The translations under genes were made by a program, and so were the position numbers. A stretch of DNA of 7,687 nt from Alkanindiges sp. (GTDB lineage Bacteria > Pseudomonadota > Gammaproteobacteria > Pseudomonadales > Moraxellaceae). The notes under the pieces were generated by a model, which saw nothing but the letters and a program-made list of their open reading frames with translations, was not told the DNA's origin and did not search any database. The DNA is taken from the NCBI GenBank assembly GCA_030152125.1, contig JASLIR010000217.1:1-7687 (forward strand). The letters are read 5' to 3'. Below, piece after piece: positions 1-4,716 of the stretch; positions within the stretch are counted from its first letter, which is position 1, and each line of letters opens with the position of its first letter.

Positions 1-5
1 AAAAC

Positions 6-111
6 AGCCATAACAACAATCGATTAGACATCTCCCCCACACAAAAGAGAGGGATAGGGATTCGAACCCTCGCTTGCGCGTCACCTTGTAGTCCAATCAG
101 CATTTATGGCT
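6..111 (-). ncRNA. Y-like RNA unit 6 with tRNA-mimic module
   Basis: 106-nt unit, the last complete one before the window edge. P1 is a perfect 8-bp helix, AGCCATAA (104-111) with TTATGGCT (6-13). Internal loop: ATGCT (99-103) opposite GATTGTTG (14-21). P2: GATTGGAC (91-98) with GTCTAATC (22-29), 8 pairs including one wobble. The 61-nt apical domain carries a CGC-GCAA-GCG hairpin (71-80) directly followed by a T-arm, AGGG-TTCGAAT-CCCT (56-70). A further possible hairpin is TCCCTC/GGGGGA (49-54 with 33-38). The loop TTCGAAT is a textbook T-loop. The combination of a short GCAA arm and a T-arm also occurs in unit 3, supporting a shared tRNA-mimic module of the YrlA type. Confidence 0.75.
56..80 (-). 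other. tRNA-like GCAA hairpin plus T-arm in unit 6
   Basis: Minus strand: CGC-GCAA-GCG (71-80), immediately followed by AGGG-TTCGAAT-CCCT (56-70). The T-loop is canonical. The order and the GCAA cap match unit 3 although the stem sequences differ, which argues for a conserved module and not a chance hairpin. Confidence 0.72.
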
Positions 112-119
112 TTAAAACA

Positions 120-210
120 GCAACTACAACAAACAAATAGTCAGACACTTTGCTTCCCCTTAAGGGGAAAAGCCTCGTTATGATGTAGTCCAACCCGCAT
201 TTGTAGCAAC
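120..210 (-). ncRNA. Y-like RNA unit 5
   Basis: 91-nt unit. P1 pairs GTTGCTACAA (201-210) with TTGTAGTTGC (120-129), 9 of 10 with two wobbles and a T-T mismatch. Internal loop: ATGCG (196-200) opposite ATTTGTTTG (130-138). P2: GGTTGGAC (188-195) with GTCTGACT (139-146), 8 pairs including three wobbles. The 41-nt apical domain starts TACAT and is dominated by a perfect hairpin, TTCCCC-TTAA-GGGGAA (154-169). There is no T-arm. It is an intermediate between the minimal units 1-2 and the tRNA-mimic units 3 and 6. The role is inferred from array membership. Confidence 0.68.
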
Positions 211-218
211 CTTAAAAC

Positions 219-348
219 AGACATAAACAAAGAATCGTAAAGAATAGCAGCGATGTCCTGATTAGACGACCATGACCCGCAAGCCATGGGCAGGACTGGT
301 TACCTGCATTACCACCGTGGAGTGTAGTCCTTACCGCATTTTATGCCT
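219..348 (-). ncRNA. Y-like RNA unit 4
   Basis: 130-nt unit. P1 pairs AGGCATAAA (340-348) with TTTATGTCT (219-227), 9 pairs with one wobble. Internal loop: ATGCG (335-339) opposite GATTCTTTG (228-236). P2: GTAAGGA (328-334) with TCTTTAC (237-243), 7 pairs with one wobble; the outer C of GGAC is not paired here. The 84-nt apical domain can form a hairpin closed by GTCCTG/CAGGAC (291-296 with 255-260), with an inner CCATG/CATGG helix (285-289 with 270-274). No T-arm with a TTCRA loop is seen. The apical region repeats TAATGC-AGGTAA (plus 300-312), an echo of the unit core, and GTCTAATC (260-267), identical to the P2 strand of unit 6, so this unit may contain remnants of another. Assigned to the family on its conserved core. 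Confidence 0.66.
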
Positions 349-353
349 TACAC

Positions 354-508
354 AGCTGTTGCCAACAATAAATCGCCAAGACTTCTTTCACTGCGTCTAC
401 CCTTCCGCCATTCACTGATTTCAATAAATCAATGAAGATGGACTCGAACCATCAGGCCATTGCTGGCGGTGAAGCCCTATGTAGTCCTGACTGCATTTGG
501 CATCAACT
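354..508 (-). ncRNA. Y-like RNA unit 3 with tRNA-mimic module
   Basis: Largest unit (155 nt). P1 pairs AGTTGATGCCAA (497-508) with TTGGCAACAGCT (354-365), 11 of 12 paired with one A-A mismatch. Internal loop: ATGCA (492-496) opposite GATTTATTG (366-374). P2: GTCAGGAC (484-491) with GTCTTGGC (375-382), 8 pairs including two wobbles. The 101-nt apical domain holds a GCAA-capped hairpin (456-467), a 5-bp T-arm with a seven-base TTCGAGT loop (437-453) and an 11-bp hairpin (411-436). CCGCCA can alternatively pair with TGGCGG to close this domain like an acceptor stem, competing with the GCAA hairpin. The T-arm plus Ro-operon position matches the known YrlA design, a Ro-binding stem with a tRNA-like module. 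It could not be an ordinary tRNA, as no 7-bp acceptor or anticodon arm is visible. Confidence 0.75.
437..467 (-). other. tRNA-like GCAA hairpin plus T-arm in unit 3
   Basis: Minus strand: GCCA-GCAA-TGGC (456-467), a two-base spacer, then GATGG-TTCGAGT-CCATC (437-453). The latter is a perfect 5-bp stem with a seven-base loop fitting the tRNA T-loop pattern TTCRANT. The sequence alone would be flagged as a tRNA fragment, but no acceptor stem or anticodon arm frames it. Confidence 0.75.
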
Positions 509-523
509 ACTTTTTACACCAAC

Positions 524-594
524 ATCCCATACAACAAAACATGCAGAAACGGAGACATACCTAAAATGTAGTTCCTACGGCATTTGTACGGGAC
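524..594 (-). ncRNA. Y-like RNA unit 2 (minimal form)
   Basis: Second unit and the shortest (71 nt). P1 pairs GTCCCGTACAA (584-594) with TTGTATGGGAT (524-534), 11 pairs with two G-U wobbles. The internal loop has ATGCC (579-583) opposite ATGTTTTG (535-542). P2 pairs GTAGGAAC (571-578) with GTTTCTGC (543-550), 8 pairs including two wobbles. The 20-nt apical part starts TACAT and can close a 4-bp hairpin, ACAT/ATGT. As in unit 1, the P2 core is GAAC/GTTT rather than GGAC/GTYT, a compensatory exchange relative to units 3-6. No T-arm is present. Function as an Rsr-bound Y RNA is inferred from position and shared architecture. Confidence 0.72.
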
Positions 595-601
595 TATGGT
601 T

Positions 602-676
602 ATATGCACAACAACAAGGTTACTCAGAAACGTCAGCGTGGAAGGATGTAGTTCCTGATGCATTCGTTGTGCATAT
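602..676 (-). ncRNA. Y-like RNA unit 1 (minimal form)
   Basis: First of six tandem structured units, starting 10 nt after the rsr stop codon. P1 is a helix of plus-strand positions 664-676 with 602-614: 13 pairs, 11 of them a perfect inverted repeat (ATATGCACAAC / GTTGTGCATAT). It is followed by the invariant 5-nt strand ATGCA (659-663). P2 is TCAGGAAC (651-658) with GTTTCTGA (624-631), 8 pairs including one G-U. The 3' side of the internal loop is GTAACCTTG (615-623). The apical part is only 19 nt (632-650), begins TACA, and has no tRNA-like arm. Seen: the pairing and the shared motif. Inferred: a Y RNA bound by the adjacent Rsr protein. The closing inverted repeat alone makes chance unlikely. 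Confidence 0.72.
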
Positions 677-686
677 TCCTTGCAAA

Positions 687-2309
687 TCAGCTTGCTCTAA
701 GCTGGGTTTGCGTCAACTGTATATTTTCAATTTCGTTTACCCAGTGCTCTGCATGCAGCTCACCCTTAGCAAACAGGTCAATCAGGCGAAATACATCATC
801 GCCAAAACCACCAATATTCATCACGTCCCCACGTTCCGGCATTTGCGCGGTCACATAAGGTTGCACATCCACACATACCAGTCTGGCCTGTGGGTTACGC
901 TGCTTCAACACCGCCCATTGCTGCATCATGCCTGTGTAACTACGGCGATTTGGCAACTGATCAGCCCAGGATTCATTGTCAGAAAAGTAAATCACCAGAT
1001 CCACCCCTGCACTTTCATCATTCAGCTTGCGCAAGGGCTTGCTGCAATCCGTACCACCACCACACATGGCAGCCAGTTGCTGTGCCAGATCAAACACACT
1101 GCGCTCTTTACCAGTAAAAAGCTCACGGATTTTGTCGGTTAAACCCAGCGCACGCTGTTCCGGTAAATAACGCACTTCCGTATCAAACGGCATCAGGCGG
1201 ATTTGCGGATTCACCTGTTTTAAGGCGCTGGCAAACAACGCCGCTGCATCCACACAACGCAGTTTGGATGTCGCACCTTGCCGGTAACCCGTTACCGAAC
1301 TGGACATGGAACCTGACACATCAATCGCTACCACCACATTGCCCTGCAGTTTTGGCACATTCACCAGCGCCTGCTGCATAGCCTGTTCCAGCGCCTGTTT
1401 AACCACAGCTGGCACAGCATCATCCACTGCCGCCCAAGTCATCATTAACTGATAAGGCAGCACCCGGCTTTTGGCAATGGCTTTTTCATCCGCCAGTTTG
1501 GCGGCCACTACTTCCGGCATGCCTGCAATATCAAATACGCCATGCCGTAACAGGGTATTCAGGTTCATGCGCAGCATCTGCCAGGAACCATTTCTGGCCA
1601 CTTCAGCCCATTGCTCCGCAGTTAATTGCAGGCTGGTCAGCAACTGCATTGGTACATCCGGCACTTCTGCCGTTACACCAGCACGGAATTTTTCCAGCGC
1701 CTGTACATTGGCAGGCAAGGCATCGGCCTGATGCTCGCGCCCAAGCACATAAGCAAAAAAAGCTTCCTGTTCGCTGGTCACTGGTTTTGGATGGGTCATT
1801 TTCAACACATCCACCAGTGAAGGCTCATTCCCAATGCTGGCCGCCAGCAATTGCTTGCCGGATGCCGCCAGCAGCCAGTTATTCACCATGCGTTTAGGCA
1901 TGCTCCCAAGTGATTTCCGGCCAATTACCCCGCAGCGCATTACCTGCACAAAGTTGCGCAACTGCTTGCCGTTATCCACCACCAGCGGAAACACCTGTTT
2001 AAACAGTGCTGCATCACGTTGGGATAATAGTGCCAGCAACACCACCGGCATATCCTTCATATAGGCATACTGGCGTGCATACACCGCCGTTTTGGCAATA
2101 AATTCCGGCGCTACCTCAGCCGCAATATCCAGCACCTGTTGCAACTGTACCTGCGCATCCTGATAAAACGTCTGGTTTAAGGTTCCGGTTGCTGCCAGCT
2201 GTGCCAGCGCAGCACGGGATTCCAGTTTATAGGCTCGTCCACCCGCCTCATTCAGTACTGCTGCTTGTGCAGTTTTAGCCTGAGAGGCAAATACTGTCTT
2301 GTTTACCAT
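687..2309 (-). CDS. rsr: Rsr, bacterial Ro60 (TROVE and vWA domain) RNA-binding protein
   Basis: 540-residue cytoplasmic protein of the Ro60 family. These proteins form a HEAT-repeat ring (TROVE domain) that binds Y RNAs and the ends of misfolded or damaged RNA, closed by a von Willebrand A domain. The helical TROVE part spans about residues 20-320. The vWA part (about 325-515) shows a complete MIDAS metal site: D330-V-S332-G-S334, T420-D421 in GGGTDCS, and D444 in YFSDNES. The start is supported by AGAGGA six bases upstream (2316-2321). Length is close to other bacterial Rsr proteins (about 520-540). It is preceded by a sigma-54 promoter, is divergent from rtcR, and is followed after 10 nt by an array of structured RNAs. 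That is the arrangement known for rsr-yrlA in enterobacterial RNA-repair operons. No truncation or frameshift is seen. Confidence 0.95.
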   Translation of the reverse strand: MVNKTVFASQAKTAQAAVLNEAGGRAYKLESRAALAQLAATGTLNQTFYQDAQVQLQQVLDIAAEVAPEFIAKTAVYARQYAYMKDMPVVLLALLSQRDAALFKQVFPLVVDNGKQLRNFVQVMRCGVIGRKSLGSMPKRMVNNWLLAASGKQLLAASIGNEPSLVDVLKMTHPKPVTSEQEAFFAYVLGREHQADALPANVQALEKFRAGVTAEVPDVPMQLLTSLQLTAEQWAEVARNGSWQMLRMNLNTLLRHGVFDIAGMPEVVAAKLADEKAIAKSRVLPYQLMMTWAAVDDAVPAVVKQALEQAMQQALVNVPKLQGNVVVAIDVSGSMSSSVTGYRQGATSKLRCVDAAALFASALKQVNPQIRLMPFDTEVRYLPEQRALGLTDKIRELFTGKERSVFDLAQQLAAMCGGGTDCSKPLRKLNDESAGVDLVIYFSDNESWADQLPNRRSYTGMMQQWAVLKQRNPQARLVCVDVQPYVTAQMPERGDVMNIGGFGDDVFRLIDLFAKGELHAEHWVNEIENIQLTQTQLRAS

Positions 2310-2315
2310 GACACA

Positions 2316-2321
2316 TCCTCT
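2316..2321 (-). promoter_or_regulatory. rsr ribosome binding site
   Basis: Minus strand AGAGGA lies six bases before the ATG at 2307-2309. It is a good Shine-Dalgarno that fixes the rsr start. Confidence 0.8.
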
Positions 2322-2375
2322 TGTTATCTATATAAAATCTAGTGTTTACATTCATCATCTCATGCCATGCTTATT

Positions 2376-2390
2376 GCAGTAGCTGTGCCA
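2376..2390 (-). promoter_or_regulatory. Sigma-54 (-24/-12) promoter of rsr and the RNA array
   Basis: The minus strand reads TGGCACAGCTACTGC, with GG (2388-2389) and GC (2376-2377) exactly ten bases apart, the defining spacing of sigma-54 promoters, and a consensus TGGCAC at -24. The predicted start is near 2364, leaving a leader of about 55 nt before rsr. Sigma-54 promoters need an enhancer-binding AAA+ activator, and the divergent gene encodes one (RtcR). Confidence 0.85.
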
Positions 2391-2441
2391 ACTTTTATTT
2401 TTAAGCCGAAAAATAAATCACAAGCCAATGTTTTAATTATA

Positions 2442-2453
2442 AAAAATATTTTT
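2442..2453. repeat. AT-rich palindrome AAAAATATTTTT
   Basis: A perfect 12-bp palindrome about 55 bp upstream of the rsr -24 element, in the rsr-rtcR intergenic region. It could be an activator or bending site, but such sequences are common in AT-rich DNA. Confidence 0.3.
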
Positions 2454-2454
2454 A

Positions 2455-2545
2455 ATCAGCAAATACCAACAGCAAACAACTATAAAATTCAGATATATTT
2501 TTTATCTTAAAAAATATATAACTATAAAAATAAATATCAGCAAAT
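2455..2545 (+). repeat. Direct repeat ATCAGCAAAT
   Basis: Two identical 10-mers at 2455-2464 and 2536-2545, 81 bp apart, with a third partial copy (CAGCAAA) at 2470-2476. They flank the 12-bp inverted repeat. A role as RtcR contact sites is possible but unproven. Confidence 0.3.
2493..2519. repeat. 12-bp perfect inverted repeat upstream of rtcR
   Basis: ATATATTTTTTA and its exact complement flank a TCT spacer (2505-2507). It lies about 105-130 bp upstream of the rsr -24 element, typical of an enhancer site for a sigma-54 activator, and ends 38 bp before rtcR. It could instead be an rtcR operator or an AT-rich coincidence. Confidence 0.4.
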
Positions 2546-2557
2546 CTAGCTCGTAGC

Positions 2558-4189
2558 ATGAATATCAGTATGAATAAAAAAACCGTGGTTATTGGTTTTG
2601 TCGGTACCACGCTGGATCAGGGTAAAAAAGATGACCGCTGGCAGCGCTGGCGCCCGACCATGAGCCTGCTAATGCATGAAGACCTGATGGTAGATGAACT
2701 GGTACTGCTGCACGATGCACGCAGTAAAGCACTAGTGGATTTTTTACGTGAAGACACCACGCAAATTTCCCCAGATACCACCGTTACCGGTGTGAAGGTG
2801 AATATCCGCGATGCCTGGGACTTTGCCGACATGTACGGCGCGCTGTACGACTTTGTTAAGAACTATCCCTTTGATACCAAAAAAAATAACTACCTGCTGC
2901 ATATCACCACCGGAACCCATGTGGCGCAAATTTGCTGGTACCTGCTGGTAGATGCAAATTACCTGCCCGCCAAGCTGATTCAAAGCTCGCCTACCGACAA
3001 AAAAATGCCGGCTGGCCAATACCGCATTATTGATCTGGATTTATCGCGCTACGATGCAATTAACCTGCGCTTCGAAAAAGAAAAAACTGCCAACTGGCAG
3101 CAACTAAAAGCCAATATTGCTACCTATAACAAGGCGTTTAACCGCCTGATAGAAGAGGTAGAACTGGTCGCTACCCGCTCCAGCGCGCCAATTCTGATTA
3201 TGGGGGCTACCGGTGTGGGTAAGTCACATCTGGCCAAACAAATTTTCCAGCTTAAAAAAGACAAGTTTCACCTGAGCGGACGCTTTATTGATGTCAACTG
3301 TGCCACCCTGCGCGGCGACAGTGCCATGTCTACCCTGTTTGGTCACATTAAGGGTGCTTTTACCGGCGCGGCAGCCAACCGTACCGGTATACTAAAAAGT
3401 GCCGATGATGGCATTCTGTTTCTGGATGAAATTGGCGAACTGGGACTGGACGAACAGGCCATGTTGCTCAAGGCACTGGAAGACAAGGTATTCTTCCCCG
3501 TAGGGAGCGATAAGGAAGTACAGGCCAGCTTTCAAATGATTGCCGGTACCAACCGCGATTTGCGTGATGAAGTGATTGCCGGCCGTTTCCGTGAGGACTT
3601 ATGGGCGCGTTTAAATACCTGGACTTTCTTTTTGCCCAACCTGAAAGACCGCAGTGAAGATATTGCGCCCAACATCGAGTTTGAATTGCAGCGCTTTGCC
3701 AACCTGCACCAGCGCCAGCTGCGCTTTCATAGTGAAGCACTGGAAGCCTATTTAAAATTTGCCAAATCGCACGAGGCGACCTGGCAGGGTAATTTCCGCG
3801 ATTTAACCGCCAGTGTCACCCGCATGGCCACACTGGCAGATGGTTCGCGTATTAGCAAAGACATTGTGGAACACGAAGTTGGCCGCCTGAAACAGCTTTG
3901 GAAAACCGACATGGGGAAAACTGGCCTGTGGAAAAGCGGCGAGTTATCCACAGACAGCCATTTTTTGGCACAGTTTTTAAGCGATGAGCAGTTGGCAACA
4001 CTGGATGAGTTTGACCGTATTCAACTGGTTGGTGTACTCAGAATCTGCCAGAAATCCAGGTCCATGGCCGATGCCGGGCGGCAATTATTTGCCGTATCAC
4101 GCGAGCAGCGCAGTAGCAGTAACGACAGTGACCGGGTTAAAAAGTATCTGGCAAAGTTTAGTTTAAGCTGGGATATGCTACAGACATAA
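2558..4189 (+). CDS. rtcR: RtcR, CARF-domain sigma-54-dependent transcriptional activator
   Basis: 543-residue bacterial enhancer-binding protein that activates sigma-54 promoters of RNA-repair genes. The N-terminal CARF (Rossmann-like) sensor covers about residues 5-190 and has the family signatures IGFVGT near the start and LLHITTGTHVAQICW (113-127). It is thought to sense RNA ends or fragments. The AAA+ module (about 195-440) has Walker A GATGVGKS (216-223), GAFTGA (266-271) for sigma-54 contact, Walker B ILFLDE (286-291) and an arginine-finger region near R343/R345. A C-terminal DNA-binding helix-turn-helix (about 490-535) includes AGRQLFAVSR. The second ATG at 2570 (MNKKTVVIG) fits the E. 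coli RtcR N-terminus better. Neither start has a clear Shine-Dalgarno, so 2570 may be the true start. The protein looks intact. It is divergent from rsr, whose sigma-54 promoter is its likely target. Confidence 0.95.
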   Translation: MNISMNKKTVVIGFVGTTLDQGKKDDRWQRWRPTMSLLMHEDLMVDELVLLHDARSKALVDFLREDTTQISPDTTVTGVKVNIRDAWDFADMYGALYDFVKNYPFDTKKNNYLLHITTGTHVAQICWYLLVDANYLPAKLIQSSPTDKKMPAGQYRIIDLDLSRYDAINLRFEKEKTANWQQLKANIATYNKAFNRLIEEVELVATRSSAPILIMGATGVGKSHLAKQIFQLKKDKFHLSGRFIDVNCATLRGDSAMSTLFGHIKGAFTGAAANRTGILKSADDGILFLDEIGELGLDEQAMLLKALEDKVFFPVGSDKEVQASFQMIAGTNRDLRDEVIAGRFREDLWARLNTWTFFLPNLKDRSEDIAPNIEFELQRFANLHQRQLRFHSEALEAYLKFAKSHEATWQGNFRDLTASVTRMATLADGSRISKDIVEHEVGRLKQLWKTDMGKTGLWKSGELSTDSHFLAQFLSDEQLATLDEFDRIQLVGVLRICQKSRSMADAGRQLFAVSREQRSSSNDSDRVKKYLAKFSLSWDMLQT

Positions 4190-4410
4190 ACATCATGAAA
4201 AATGTCCGATAAAAGGTTGATAATTGTCTTGAAATTGTCATCAAGTTCAAATATTATTTTCTGCTTCATGAATTGTGAAGCGATTCATGATATTCATCCT
4301 CTCATACTACATAAGAACTGGATATTGTCCGTTGCAAGCTTCAATCACACATATGGTACACATATAAAAGTGACGAAGTGAGACATTAACCGTAATAACA
4401 ACCATATGGC
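4190..4410. other. Noncoding gap after rtcR
   Basis: No convincing gene or factor-independent terminator is visible. It contains a direct repeat AATTGTC (two copies, about 4222-4239), three TCATGAA-type elements (4193, 4266 and the complement at 4283), and upstream sequence of the sigma-54 promoter at 4411. Confidence 0.5.
4266..4290. promoter_or_regulatory. Inverted repeat, possible enhancer site
   Basis: TCATGAAT (4266-4273) and its exact complement ATTCATGA (4283-4290) are separated by 9 bp. The repeat lies about 120-145 bp upstream of the sigma-54 -24 element at 4411, where activators of this class usually bind. Which protein would bind is unknown. It does not match the palindromes upstream of rsr. 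Confidence 0.4.
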
Positions 4411-4425
4411 TGGCAATGGGTTTGC
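4411..4425 (+). promoter_or_regulatory. Sigma-54 (-24/-12) promoter upstream of the AAA+ gene
   Basis: The plus strand reads TGGCAATGGGTTTGC, with GG (4412-4413) and GC (4424-4425) exactly ten bases apart. It matches TGGCA at -24 and TTGC at -12, a stronger -12 than the rsr promoter. The predicted start is near 4437, about 280 nt before the AAA+ start codon. No other gene lies between, so it most likely drives the AAA+/RNase Z pair, probably under RtcR. Confidence 0.72.
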
Positions 4426-4436
4426 CATAAAAACCT

Positions 4437-4716
4437 GAACGGGACCAAACGGGTCATTTAATCACTACTGCAACTTAATAAAAGGTGATGCCAATGTTAT
4501 TAACGACTATTTATCACTTACCGTCGATTTGAGTGCTGCCCGACAGCCACTGATTTTCCGGTACTAACCACACTTAAATTTTAACGTATTCAGGCTGCTT
4601 GAAGGCTTGGGCATGCGTACAGGTTTTAAATTTTGCTGAGCTTATAATGCCGTCGGCCTGCTCTCTCTATGCCTGTGCTTTTGGTGCTGCCTGAAAAAAA
4701 TATAAAGTATTGATAA
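4437..4716 (+). other. Long leader of the AAA+ gene with possible RNA structure
   Basis: The predicted transcript leader is about 280 nt with no substantial reading frame. Seen pairings: AGGTGAT (4483-4489) with ATCACTT (4513-4519); an outer helix TTCAGGCTGC (4589-4598) with GCTGCCTGAA (4686-4695), one T-T mismatch; and an inner helix GTACAGG (4617-4623) with CCTGTGC (4672-4678). It does not contain the ATGCN / GRAC core of the RNA array. A TATAAT (4643-4648) could be a sigma-70 -10, but no acceptable -35 accompanies it. Confidence 0.4.

Larger units (their letters stand above)
1..355 (-). repeat. Inter-unit linker copies, CTGTKTTAARG
   Basis: The junctions between units 3/4 (346-355, CTGTGTAAGG), 4/5 (210-220, CTGTTTTAAGG) and 5/6 (110-120, CTGTTTTAAAG) share one sequence. 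GCTGTTTT follows unit 6 at 1-8. Each copy joins the end of one P1 3' arm to the start of the next P1 5' arm, with the U-rich part unpaired. The likely role is a site where a precursor is cut into units; this is inference. Confidence 0.55.
87..665 (-). repeat. Six-copy conserved core of the RNA array
   Basis: A dispersed 19-nt motif, minus strand RAATGC-N5-GRACTACA, occurs at plus positions 87-105, 184-202, 323-341, 480-498, 567-585 and 647-665. The intervals are irregular (97, 139, 157, 87 and 80 nt), unlike a CRISPR array. Each copy marks the 5' half of one structured unit: the end of the P1 arm, the ATGCN internal-loop strand, the P2 strand and TACA. Confidence 0.85.

Noticed and set aside
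437..467. A real tRNA gene at the TTCGAGT T-arm (also 56-80)
   Set aside because: No 7-bp acceptor stem, no anticodon arm and no 3' CCA-type end can be drawn around either T-arm. They are embedded in the Y-like units.
87..665. CRISPR array suggested by six copies of a short motif
   Set aside because: Intervals vary from 80 to 157 nt, only about 12 of 19 positions are constant, and the variable parts pair with each other as RNA helices. No cas gene is present; the CARF domain belongs to RtcR.
432..1142. 236-codon reading frame on the plus strand, and a smaller one at 658-858
   Set aside because: They cross the structured RNA array and lie antisense to rsr. The composition is not protein-like, there is no ribosome binding site, and rsr on the other strand is well supported.
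4405..4429. Hairpins at TGGCAA/TTGCCA or TATGGC/GCCATA as a terminator
   Set aside because: They coincide with the sigma-54 promoter, the two forms exclude each other, and no U-tract follows.
4488..4532. 14-codon leader peptide (ATG at 4488 or 4494 after AAAGG)
   Set aside because: Too short to support from sequence alone; no codon bias or attenuator-like hairpin pair was found.
4591..4695. Neisseriaceae-type DNA uptake sequences (AGGCTGCTTGAA, GTGCTGCCTGAA)
   Set aside because: They are 11/12 and 10/12 matches to one known dialect with no exact copy in 7.7 kb, so they are not enough to assign the family.
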